Shown in pieces: positions 1 to 5,825 of a stretch of 5,825 nt of DNA. The first letter of the stretch is position 1. Each line of letters opens with the position of its first letter. The notes beneath the pieces were generated by a model. It had not been told where the DNA came from and made no database searches. It saw only the letters and a list, made by a program, of their open reading frames with translations. Origin of the DNA: T3Sed10-241 sp036796255 (GTDB taxonomy: Bacteria > Bacteroidota > Bacteroidia > Flavobacteriales_D > Cryomorphaceae); assembly GCA_036796255.1 (NCBI GenBank), contig DAIRDH010000125.1, positions 1 to 5,825 of the forward strand, given 5' to 3'. The position numbers and the translations under genes were made by a program.

Positions 1-210
1 ACAGGCACCTATGGAGCACTCAAATTAAGTATTGAGATTCTCGATAACGGTGAAGTAGGCGAAATAGAAATATTGGAATCACCCGACCCTGCTTTTGACA
101 AGGAAGTAATCGCAGCACTGGATGATATGCCAAATTGGAATCCGGCGCTCAAGGCAGGCAAAGCCGTAAGCTCAAAGCAATTGTTTCTGCTAAAGTTTCG
201 ACTTCAATAA
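1..210 (+). CDS. TonB C-terminal domain protein (3' end only)
   Basis: Frame 1 is open from the window edge to a TAA at 208-210, giving the last 69 residues of a protein whose start lies outside the window. The visible part fits the TonB C-terminal fold: a beta strand (LKLSIEILDNGEVGEI), the typical ILESPDPAFDKEVIAAL segment, the MPNWNPALKAGKAV segment (family pattern 'mpkWkPg...Gkpv'), and a final strand (LFLLKFRLQ) at the C-terminus. In known TonB proteins this domain sits in the periplasm and contacts the TonB box of outer-membrane receptors, passing on energy from ExbB/ExbD. The same domain also occurs at the end of other Bacteroidota periplasmic or membrane proteins, so the full protein may not be a true energy transducer. 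The N-terminal membrane anchor and Pro-rich spacer cannot be seen. Domain call is firm; full identity is open. Confidence 0.8.
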   Translation, partial: TGTYGALKLSIEILDNGEVGEIEILESPDPAFDKEVIAALDDMPNWNPALKAGKAVSSKQLFLLKFRLQ

Positions 211-287
211 GATCTGAACCCAGGCGAAATGTACGTGTTTGATAAATGGTAAAATCCTCCTTATGACCAATTCGGATTGAAATCCAG

Positions 288-295
288 TATATTTG
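288..295 (+). promoter_or_regulatory. Candidate Bacteroidetes-type -7 element (TATATTTG)
   Basis: TATATTTG matches the Bacteroidetes primary-sigma -7 consensus TAnnTTTG at every fixed position. It lies 30 bases before the ATG at 318 and 63 bases before the hairpin at 358. I see no good TTTG -33 element at the usual spacing of about 19-20 bases upstream. A small inverted repeat (GGAT, TGAA loop, ATCC; 274-285) lies just before it. Transcription would begin near 301-303 and would read into the terminator-like hairpin at 358-385. The motif match is direct; promoter activity is inferred. Confidence 0.45.
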
Positions 296-317
296 AATTT
301 CGTTCCTCAACAACAAT

Positions 318-3300
318 ATGGCGAGACCAGCCAAAGCAAAAAGTTCCGAACCAAATTGCCCTTTGCACATTGTAAAGGGCTTTTTGCATGGATTGCGGTT
401 TGCCATCAGTATGCTGGTATTGGGCCCAGCAATCATCCCTCAGGCTACCGGCCAGGACAATTTCTTCGACACCTGGCAAGTCAAGGATGGGCTTCCGCAA
501 AATTCTGTAAACGAGATAGCGCAAACTCCTGATGGTTATCTCTGGCTGGGAACGGAGGGAGGACTGTCACGCTTTGACGGAAGGGAATTTACAACTTTCG
601 ATGTGGAAAACACCCCGGAACTGGGCAGTAACCGCATTACCTGCCTGCACGTGACCCGCAGTGGCGACCTGCTCATCGGAACTTACAACGGCGGGCTCAC
701 CGTGCTGAAAAACAAGGTATTTTATGACCATAAAGATGCGTTTGGCGCAAAGCGCTACACCATTCGTGAAATCATAGAAGACCCTTCAGGGAGAATTTGG
801 TTTTCCAATACAGCAAACAACACCTTAAACGCACTTGACGCCCGGAACTACGCGCTTCTTGAGGTTTCTGCAGAAATTATAAAAGATGTAGCCGTTACCC
901 TTTTTGTTCAAAATGGCATCTACTATTTTCCTTCCTATGAAGGCATAAAACTTCGGGACAGTGCCCTGCAGCCAATTTCCGGTATGGAAGATTTTATATT
1001 ACCGCAGCACCTGGAGGCCGTAGTCAAAGACAATGGCACAAACCATTACTGGATCATCACCAACGACAGCTTGCTGAGGATGAAGGAAAATCGTGCAGTG
1101 GAAGGTTTCAAAATTCCGCAAAGGCAACAGTTTTCACAGTATATCATCAAATTTATTCAGGTTGCTGACAAACTGTATATGTCATTTTATGGCGACCATA
1201 AAATGTTGATTTTCGATATTCCGTCAAGCAGGTTTACCATTTTAGACTTTGACAAGATTTGCGAAAAAGGCAGTGTGAATGACATTTTCGAAGACAACGA
1301 AGAGAACCTTTGGATTGCCACAGACATATGCGGTCTGGTCAAATTAAAGCCGGAGCGCTTTTCATACCTCGGCTCGGGCCATACGCAGATTGACCACAAC
1401 ATATATCCCATCAACCGCGACAGCCTCGGACGCATGCTCATAGGCACCAGGCAAAGTGACATGCTCATCCTCGATGAAAAACAAGGCAAACTATCCAATC
1501 CAGACTACCTGCTCATCGAGGGTTCATTTGTCACCTCGATAGAGCCCTACAAAGGAGCCATTTATTACGCGGCAGTCTCACGCAACTACATCCTCAAATG
1601 GCAAGGGGAAAATGTAGAGAAAATATACTTCCCAAATGGGCGCAGGCAGCAGACCAATGCCATCTACGCGGCGCGAAATGGGGAATTATTGGTTGGTACA
1701 GAAGAAGGAATCTACACGCTTGATGGAAATAAACTCATAACACACCCCATCAGCAAAAGGGTAGATGTGCGCTATGTCCATAATTTTTATGAAGACCGGC
1801 AGGGACTTCTCTGGATCGTGAGTGATCACAATGTGGTATGCTATGACAGTGCTGCCGATTCTATACACTTCAAAATCAGTCCTTCAGCCGCTTCAAAAGT
1901 GTTTTATCGCGGCATCAGCGGCGATAGAGATGGAAATATCTATGTTGGATCCTACGGCTTCGGGCTACACATCGTCAGGAATGGCAAAATGCACACCGTA
2001 ACCAAAAACCATGGCCTGGCCGAGAATGTGGTGTCGACCATCACCGAAGATAAGTCCGGCAATCTATGGCTTACCGGCAATACGGGACTCAGTCGGATTT
2101 CCAAAGCGGAACTTTTCGCAGTCATTGATCATAGAAGTGATAAGCTCAATACCGTGCTCTACAACGAGCAAACCGACGGGCTGCGAACGGGAGAGTTCAA
2201 CGGTGGTATGCAGCAAGACAAGTACTGGCTCGGTGGGGAGCGCTATGCTTTTCCGAGCCTGAAAGGAGCGGTTGTGGTCGATTTTGCCGACATGCGCTTC
2301 AATACCCTGCCCCCACCCGTGCACATCCAAAAGCTCAGCCTGGCCGATACGCTGTATGAAGTCGACCATGCCCTCTCACTGCCCTACACCGAAGGCCGGA
2401 TGGAGATATTCTTCACCGCGCTAAGCTTTGTCTCGCCACAAAATGTCCGCTTCAGGTACAAAATGGAAGGCTACGAAAAGGAATGGATTGATGCAGGCAC
2501 TGAGCGCAAAACCAGCTATAGCAAGCTCCCCCCTGGCAAGTACACCTTCAGGGTGATCGCCTGCAACAATGAAGGCGTGTGGAATGAAGAAGGCGCCTCT
2601 CTGCCCATCACGGTGGTGCCGCCCTACTACCTCACCTGGTGGTTTCGCGTGGGCGCAATCCTGCTGCTCATCGCGCTTACAGCCCTTATCGTATGGCAGG
2701 CAGTGTCGCGTTACCGCAAAAGGGAAAGGCAGAAATCGGCGCTGATGGATTTGCTGCCCGACCTCGTTTTCAAGATTGACCAGGACGGCAACTACCTCGA
2801 CATCTATGGAAAGCCGACCAACTTCCCGGAGCCACTCGAGAGTTTTGACAAGAAGAAAATCAGCGACTTCCTGCCCGAAAGCATTTCTGACGATGCCCGC
2901 AAGAAAATCGCGCTCGCCATCGAAAGTGGCGAAATGCAGGAGTATCCCTACAAGATTGTGCAGGCCAACGGCGCGACCAATTACTTTGACAGCCGCTTTA
3001 TCGCCATCGACCGCAAGGAAGTGCTCTGCATCATTCGCGACATCACCCGCTCCAAACTCGCCGAAAAGCAAATCAGAGATGGAGAGAGAAAACTGCTGGA
3101 TGCACTTGAAATTGAGAAAAAGCTGCTCAAAAAACTCACCGCCCAGCAAAAATTGCAGCTCGAAGCCATCGTGCGCACCGAAGAAAGCGAGCGCAAGCGC
3201 ATCGCCACTGACCTGCACGATGGCATAGGCCAATTGCTCTCCAGCGTCAAGATCAATCTCGGTATCGCCATGGAGAAAGCCGAACGCTCCGATTACAACA

Positions 3301-3797
3301 CCACCACCCTGCTGCTCAACAAGTCAACCGACTCGATCAACCAAATCACCAAGGAGCTGCGCAATATCTCCTATAACCTGTTGCCTCCGTCGCTGGAGCA
3401 ATTTGGCCTGGCCTCAGCCATTGAGGAAGAGGTGAATAAGTTGAAAAGCAAGCCCGACCTTTTTATCCATTTTGACAATTCTACAACAGGCGCCAGGTTT
3501 GAGCAGAAGATTGAGCTCATCCTCTTCCGCGTATTTCAGGAAATGCTCAACAATGCCCTGAAGCATGCCGAAGCCAGAGAGATTACCATACAGCTCATTG
3601 AGCACGGCAACACCCTCGTACTCATGTTTGAAGACAATGGCCGCGGCTTCAACAAAGATGTAGGCTTGCTCAAGAAAAACAGCAGTGGCCTGAAAAACCT
3701 ATATTCACGCATCAACCTGATTCAGGGAACCATCAACATTGATTCCACCCCCGCTTCCGGAACCACCATCACCATTGAAATTCCAATTACGCCATGA
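318..3797 (+). CDS. Two-component sensor histidine kinase with periplasmic regulator-propeller domain
   Basis: The 1159-residue maximal ORF encodes a membrane sensor kinase. An N-terminal hydrophobic stretch (about 28-40, ending PQATG) looks like a signal peptide. Residues about 47-660 hold Reg_prop repeats, for example PDGYLWLGTEGGLSRFDG (71-88), EDNEENLWIAT (325-335) and DKSGNLWLTGNTGLSRI (578-594). The length suits two seven-bladed propellers. A Y_Y_Y domain (about 695-767; FRYKMEGYEKEW) and one membrane helix (about 773-795) follow. The cytoplasmic part has a PAS domain (about 804-911), a coiled coil (about 911-952), and a HisKA_3 domain with DLHDG, whose His967 is the expected phosphoacceptor. 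The HATPase domain shows the N box (FQEMLNNALKHA, Asn1079), DNGRGF (1106-1111), SSGLKNL and ASGTT. It should autophosphorylate and pass phosphate to the regulator, whose ATG overlaps its stop by 4 bases (ATGA). The ligand is unknown. The start is doubtful: ATG 318 gives the longest frame, but a terminator hairpin covers codons 14-23. TTG 384, TTG 393 (a neat MRFAIS... signal peptide) or ATG 411 are alternatives. Confidence 0.93.
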   Translation: MARPAKAKSSEPNCPLHIVKGFLHGLRFAISMLVLGPAIIPQATGQDNFFDTWQVKDGLPQNSVNEIAQTPDGYLWLGTEGGLSRFDGREFTTFDVENTPELGSNRITCLHVTRSGDLLIGTYNGGLTVLKNKVFYDHKDAFGAKRYTIREIIEDPSGRIWFSNTANNTLNALDARNYALLEVSAEIIKDVAVTLFVQNGIYYFPSYEGIKLRDSALQPISGMEDFILPQHLEAVVKDNGTNHYWIITNDSLLRMKENRAVEGFKIPQRQQFSQYIIKFIQVADKLYMSFYGDHKMLIFDIPSSRFTILDFDKICEKGSVNDIFEDNEENLWIATDICGLVKLKPERFSYLGSGHTQIDHNIYPINRDSLGRMLIGTRQSDMLILDEKQGKLSNPDYLLIEGSFVTSIEPYKGAIYYAAVSRNYILKWQGENVEKIYFPNGRRQQTNAIYAARNGELLVGTEEGIYTLDGNKLITHPISKRVDVRYVHNFYEDRQGLLWIVSDHNVVCYDSAADSIHFKISPSAASKVFYRGISGDRDGNIYVGSYGFGLHIVRNGKMHTVTKNHGLAENVVSTITEDKSGNLWLTGNTGLSRISKAELFAVIDHRSDKLNTVLYNEQTDGLRTGEFNGGMQQDKYWLGGERYAFPSLKGAVVVDFADMRFNTLPPPVHIQKLSLADTLYEVDHALSLPYTEGRMEIFFTALSFVSPQNVRFRYKMEGYEKEWIDAGTERKTSYSKLPPGKYTFRVIACNNEGVWNEEGASLPITVVPPYYLTWWFRVGAILLLIALTALIVWQAVSRYRKRERQKSALMDLLPDLVFKIDQDGNYLDIYGKPTNFPEPLESFDKKKISDFLPESISDDARKKIALAIESGEMQEYPYKIVQANGATNYFDSRFIAIDRKEVLCIIRDITRSKLAEKQIRDGERKLLDALEIEKKLLKKLTAQQKLQLEAIVRTEESERKRIATDLHDGIGQLLSSVKINLGIAMEKAERSDYNTTTLLLNKSTDSINQITKELRNISYNLLPPSLEQFGLASAIEEEVNKLKSKPDLFIHFDNSTTGARFEQKIELILFRVFQEMLNNALKHAEAREITIQLIEHGNTLVLMFEDNGRGFNKDVGLLKKNSSGLKNLYSRINLIQGTINIDSTPASGTTITIEIPITP
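358..385 (+). terminator. Intrinsic terminator or leader attenuator hairpin
   Basis: GCCCTTTGCA (358-367) pairs with TGTAAAGGGC (371-380) around a CAT loop. That makes ten consecutive pairs, one of them G-U, with a GC-rich base, followed at once by five T residues (381-385). This is the textbook form of a rho-independent terminator on the + strand. It lies 148 bases after the stop of the TonB-domain gene and could end that transcript. It also falls inside the longest reading frame of the downstream kinase and downstream of the candidate promoter at 288. So either the kinase start is later than the first ATG, or the hairpin attenuates kinase transcription. Confidence 0.75.
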
Positions 3798-4444
3798 AAA
3801 ACAACAAGATAAACATCATGATCGCCGATGACCATCAGGTGCTGCTCGACGGACTCGTGATGATGCTTGACGAAGCTGAGCATATTGAAGTCTTGGCAAC
3901 TGCCGCAAATGGACAGGAGGTGCTCGACCAAATTACCTCCCACAACATCGACGTGCTGCTGATGGATATTCAAATGCCGGTGCTTGACGGTTATGAAACT
4001 GCGAAAATCGTGACGGATAAATATCCTGACGTGAAGATTCTCATCCTCAGCATGCACAGTGAGCGCATTTACTTCGAGCGCATGTACTCCGCAGGTATCT
4101 CAGGCTATTTGCTGAAAAGCGCCGGAAAACAAGAAATTATCGAAGCGATTGAAAAGGTGTACGAGGGCGAGCAGTATTTCTCCGCCGACCTCACCACTGC
4201 CCTGATCAACAAGAAAACCAGCCACCAAACCTCCATCACTGCACGTGAGCTTACACGGCGAGAAAAGGAAATACTTGGCATGATCGCTTCAGGGCTTACC
4301 AATGCCGAAATCGCCGATCAACTGTTCCTCAGCATCGATACCGTCAAAACCCACCGCAAAAACATGATGCGCAAAATCGATGTGAACAACACCGCAGGAT
4401 TGGTAAAGTATGCGCTGGAGCACAGCACGCCCGATGAGGAGTGA
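3794..4444 (+). CDS. NarL/LuxR-family response regulator
   Basis: This 216-residue protein has the usual two-domain layout and length of the NarL/FixJ family. The receiver domain (about 5-123) shows the acidic pair Asp12-Asp13 (IADDHQVLLDG), phosphoacceptor Asp58 (DVLLMDIQMPVLDG), the switch Ser86 (ILILSMHS) and the conserved Lys108 (GYLLKSAG). The LuxR-type helix-turn-helix (about 150-208) shows LTRREKEIL, GLTNAEIADQLFLSIDTVKTHRKNMMRKI, and the following NNTAGLVKYAL. It is expected to dimerise and bind promoter DNA once phosphorylated. Its ATG overlaps the TGA of the kinase gene (ATGA), and no Shine-Dalgarno sequence is seen, so translation is probably coupled and the two proteins are a cognate pair. 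HisKA_3 kinases typically partner this regulator class. Target genes are not visible in the window. All key residues are intact. Confidence 0.95.
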   Translation: MKNNKINIMIADDHQVLLDGLVMMLDEAEHIEVLATAANGQEVLDQITSHNIDVLLMDIQMPVLDGYETAKIVTDKYPDVKILILSMHSERIYFERMYSAGISGYLLKSAGKQEIIEAIEKVYEGEQYFSADLTTALINKKTSHQTSITARELTRREKEILGMIASGLTNAEIADQLFLSIDTVKTHRKNMMRKIDVNNTAGLVKYALEHSTPDEE

Positions 4445-4452
4445 TATAATTC

Positions 4453-4489
4453 GGTGAAAACCATGGCCTGAGGGCCTTCATTTTTCACC
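4453..4489. terminator. Shared hairpin between convergent genes
   Basis: The 48-base gap between the regulator stop and the phosphorylase stop holds GGTGAAAA (4453-4460) pairing with TTTTCACC (4482-4489). Inside this, GGCC (4465-4468) can pair with GGCC (4473-4476) around TGAG. On the + strand the inner hairpin is followed by TTCATTTTT. On the - strand it is followed by ATGGTTTTC. This fits a bidirectional terminator for two convergent genes, although the stem is interrupted and the T-runs are short. A competing pair, GGCCTGAG (4465-4472) with CTCAGGCC (4492-4499), overlaps the phosphorylase stop codon. Confidence 0.55.
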
Positions 4490-4492
4490 TGC

Positions 4493-5299
4493 TCAGGCCT
4501 CCATACCTGCCAGCACTTTCTCCACGAGTTTGCACAGTTTTGGCTCAGCCTCAGCAGCCGCTGCCATAATTTCCGGAATGGAAATGGGCTGTAGATTGTC
4601 GGGATCACACTCATCCGTAAGCACCGATATCGCCGCGCAGGGCAAGCCGATGTGCTTGGCCACGATCACTTCAGGTACCGTGCTCATGCCCACCGCATCA
4701 GCGCCTATCATGCGGATGTAGCGGTACTCGGCACGGGTCTCAAGGTGGGGGCCGTGCACGCAGGCGTACACACCTTCGTGGAGTTGGATATCCAAAGTTT
4801 TGGCCGCATTTCGAAAAGCCTCGTTGAGTATGGGACTGTAGGGCGCTGAGAGGTCTACAAACCGATTTTCAGTGATGCCCGTCAGCGGCGAGCCACCCAG
4901 CAGGTTGATGTGGTCATCGATCAGCATCAGGTCGCCTTTGCGGTACTTGAGGTTCACCGCTCCGGCGGCATTGCTGATGATCAGCTTCCTGGCGCCAAGT
5001 GCCTGCAGCACCCTTACGGGAAATGTGATCTCCGCTTGCGAGTAACCCTCGTAGGCATGAAAACGGCCTTGCAAAGCCAGCACACTTATGCCGGCAAGGC
5101 GGCCAAAAATCAACTTGCCCGCATGCGACTCAACCGTACTCACAGGAAAATGTGGGATGTCGCTATAAGCGATTTCAACCTCAACCTCCATGCGCTTCGC
5201 CAGCATACCCAGGCCGGTACCGAGAATGATTGCTGCCTCAGGATCTTTGATGCCTCTGCCCCGCAGGTAGCTGAGGCATGATTCAATTTTGCTCTTCAT
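4493..5299 (-). CDS. Purine nucleoside phosphorylase (trimeric PNP/MTAP family)
   Basis: The 268-residue protein has the normal length and all the landmarks of the trimeric PNP/MTAP family, which cleaves purine (deoxy)nucleosides with phosphate to give the free base and (deoxy)ribose-1-phosphate in cytosolic purine salvage. Visible motifs are the phosphate-site ILGTGLG (Thr28), SHAGKLIFG (His59), QGRFHAYEGY (Arg79, His81, Tyr83, Glu84), SNAAGAVN (109-116), the base-site GPHLET (Glu187) and GADAVGMSTVPEVIVAKHIGL (Met205, Ser206). By alignment in my head, the position of human PNP Asn243 is Asp229 (VLTDE), and the position of His257 is a hydrophobic Ile241. Both are more like MTAP, so the exact substrate (inosine/guanosine, or a 6-amino or methylthio nucleoside) is uncertain. 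The ATG at 5299 gives a complete N-terminus; no Shine-Dalgarno is seen. It converges on the two-component pair and has no co-directional neighbour in view. Confidence 0.93.
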   Translation of the reverse strand: MKSKIESCLSYLRGRGIKDPEAAIILGTGLGMLAKRMEVEVEIAYSDIPHFPVSTVESHAGKLIFGRLAGISVLALQGRFHAYEGYSQAEITFPVRVLQALGARKLIISNAAGAVNLKYRKGDLMLIDDHINLLGGSPLTGITENRFVDLSAPYSPILNEAFRNAAKTLDIQLHEGVYACVHGPHLETRAEYRYIRMIGADAVGMSTVPEVIVAKHIGLPCAAISVLTDECDPDNLQPISIPEIMAAAAEAEPKLCKLVEKVLAGMEA

Positions 5300-5364
5300 G
5301 GCGCAAAGAAAATCAATTCAAAGCGGAGGGCATCGCATTGAAGATCCTTTAGGTACCCGATTAG

Positions 5365-5455
5365 CGAAAAAAGGAGGCCCGCTCTCGCCATCACACTAGC
5401 CCAAGCCTGGGCGAACAGGCCAGCCTTCCTCAGCTATGGCCTTCTGCTTTTTTCG
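5365..5455. repeat. 91-bp inverted-repeat element with A6/T6 ends
   Basis: CGAAAAAA (5365-5372) is an exact inverted copy of TTTTTTCG (5448-5455). The pairing continues inward with interruptions: AGGCC (5375-5379) with GGCCT (5438-5442). Inside are two further hairpins: GCCCA/TGGGC (5399-5403 with 5408-5412, loop AGCC) and AGGCCA/TGGCCT (5417-5422 with 5437-5442). Read on the + strand, the last hairpin followed five bases later by T6 resembles an intrinsic terminator. Read on the - strand, the T6 at 5372-5367 follows GGGCCTCC in the same way. It could be a bidirectional terminator, a small structured RNA or a degenerate miniature inverted-repeat element; the sequence alone does not decide. 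Confidence 0.5.
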
Positions 5456-5503
5456 AATAATGATCCGCCCCAAAAGGTCGCACCCATTCGAAGTACCTAC
5501 CCT

Positions 5504-5542
5504 CTTTCAAACTTTATAAACTTTCAAACTTTACGAACTTTA
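5504..5542. repeat. Phased AACTTT repeat array
   Basis: AACTTT occurs four times, at 5510, 5519, 5527 and 5536, with steps of 9, 8 and 9 bases. At a larger scale CTTTCAAACTTTA is present twice exactly (5504-5516 and 5521-5533, period 17). TTTATAAA (5513-5520) is a perfect palindrome at the junction. The regular A/T phasing close to one helical turn is suggestive of bent or low-stability DNA, or of a simple intergenic repeat. Function is not known to me. Confidence 0.65.
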
Positions 5543-5557
5543 TGTCCGCCACGGAAC

Positions 5558-5590
5558 GACCTGACAGGTTTTTTTTTAACCTGTAAGGTC
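5558..5590. repeat. Palindromic hairpin repeat with T7 loop
   Basis: GACCTGACAGGTT (5558-5570) pairs with AACCTGTAAGGTC (5578-5590) around seven T residues. Twelve of thirteen positions are complementary; the single exception is C5562 facing... the A at 5586 region, where a C-to-A change breaks the match. The left arm itself contains the quasi-palindrome ACCTGACAGGT. I recall very similar CCTGACAGGTTT...AAACCTGTCAGG elements scattered through Bacteroidetes intergenic DNA, so this is probably one copy of a dispersed repeat (REP-like). It could also act as a terminator stem, but the T-run sits in the loop and not after the stem. Confidence 0.7.
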
Positions 5591-5762
5591 TTCTATATGT
5601 GATGTATAAACCGAATGACTGCTCAATGATCCGCTATCAGAAGAGAACTCGACCACAATTACGTTGAACGGTTTTATAAGAATGACGCAGTTAATTGAAC
5701 ACTCCCTACACAATACCGAAAATCCCATCAAGCCACGCGCTTACCAAAACTTTACTTGGGGT

Positions 5763-5825
5763 CTACTAAAGGCTTACTAAGGTGCAAGCAAGGTCCAGCA
5801 AGGGTGCAACTAAGGTGCAATGCTA
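5763..5825. repeat. Degenerate 10-11 bp tandem repeat running off the window
   Basis: Units end in (C/G)(T/C)AAGG or a close variant: AAGG ends at 5772, 5782, 5793, 5803 and 5815, a step of 10-12 bases. Intervening bases vary, with TGCAA recurring after AAGG(G) at 5783-5787, 5805-5809 and 5816-5820. This is a decayed tandem array with a period close to one DNA turn. It continues past the end of the window, so its full extent and any flanking gene are unknown. No reading frame is maintained through it. Confidence 0.6.

Larger units (their letters stand above)
5300..5825. other. Gene-free, repeat-rich intergenic region
   Basis: Upstream of the phosphorylase, 526 bases carry no reading frame with recognisable protein features. 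The region holds an inverted-repeat element (5365-5455), a phased AACTTT array (5504-5542), a palindrome with a T7 loop (5558-5590) and a degenerate tandem repeat (from about 5763 to the edge). Between 5591 and 5762 I see no clear structure. The phosphorylase promoter should lie near 5300-5364, but no exact TAnnTTTG occurs there on the - strand. The nearest is TTTCTTTG (complement of 5304-5311), one base off and so close to the ATG that the transcript would be almost leaderless. Confidence 0.7.

Noticed and set aside
841..1300. Locally AT-rich stretches inside the kinase propeller region compared with the kinase core
   Set aside because: Hand counts of 60-base blocks vary between about 32% and 55% GC within the propeller region itself, so there is no clean boundary that would argue for domain transfer.
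2421..3233. 270-codon open frame on the - strand opposite the kinase
   Set aside because: It lies wholly antisense to the PAS and HisKA_3 coding region, which has clear protein motifs in the + frame. The antisense product has low-complexity, unrecognisable sequence, as expected from a shadow of a biased coding strand.
5300..5364. Possible riboswitch or structured leader before the phosphorylase
   Set aside because: I see no purine, preQ1 or other known aptamer core on the - strand, and the space between the gene and the inverted-repeat element is too short for most of them.
5459..5634. Direct repeat AATGATCCGC at 5459-5468 and 5625-5634, flanking the AACTTT array and the palindrome
   Set aside because: It could be read as a target duplication around a small insertion, but a 10-base match within about 500 bases is not rare by chance, and no inverted ends sit next to the two copies.
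5682..5780. 32-codon + strand frame (ATG at 5682, TAA at 5778)
   Set aside because: Short, with no recognisable motif, no promoter or ribosome-binding signal, and its end runs into the tandem repeat. A chance frame is the simpler explanation.

Overview
The window looks like a chromosomal segment from a member of the Bacteroidota. Four things point that way: a hybrid-type two-component sensor with 'regulator propeller' repeats, the absence of Shine-Dalgarno sequences before the genes, an exact match to the Bacteroidetes -7 promoter element (TAnnTTTG), and palindromic and AACTTT-type intergenic repeats of a kind I recall from that phylum. I cannot assign a genus.

Layout. Positions 1-210 hold the 3' end of a gene whose product ends in a TonB C-terminal domain. 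A short gap follows, with a candidate promoter (288-295) and a very well-formed intrinsic terminator (358-385). The terminator lies inside the maximal ORF of the next gene, a 1159-codon membrane sensor histidine kinase (318-3797). That kinase overlaps by 4 nt a NarL/LuxR-type response regulator (3794-4444). A convergent gene on the minus strand (4493-5299) encodes a purine nucleoside phosphorylase, and the two convergent genes share a hairpin between their stops. The last 526 bases contain no supportable gene. They carry four separate repeat or secondary-structure features: an inverted-repeat element of about 91 bp, a phased AACTTT array, a long palindrome with a T7 loop, and a degenerate 10-11 bp tandem repeat that runs off the window.

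How the parts work together. The kinase and regulator form a translationally coupled two-component pair. A periplasmic double beta-propeller plus Y_Y_Y domain would sense a ligand. One membrane helix and a cytoplasmic PAS domain connect this to a HisKA_3/HATPase core, which would phosphorylate Asp58 of the LuxR-type regulator. No target genes are in view. The phosphorylase is a purine-salvage enzyme with no evident link to the pair beyond convergent orientation. No obviously new multi-gene system is visible. The most informative oddity is the terminator-like hairpin at the 5' end of the kinase gene, which implies either a misplaced start codon or a leader attenuator.
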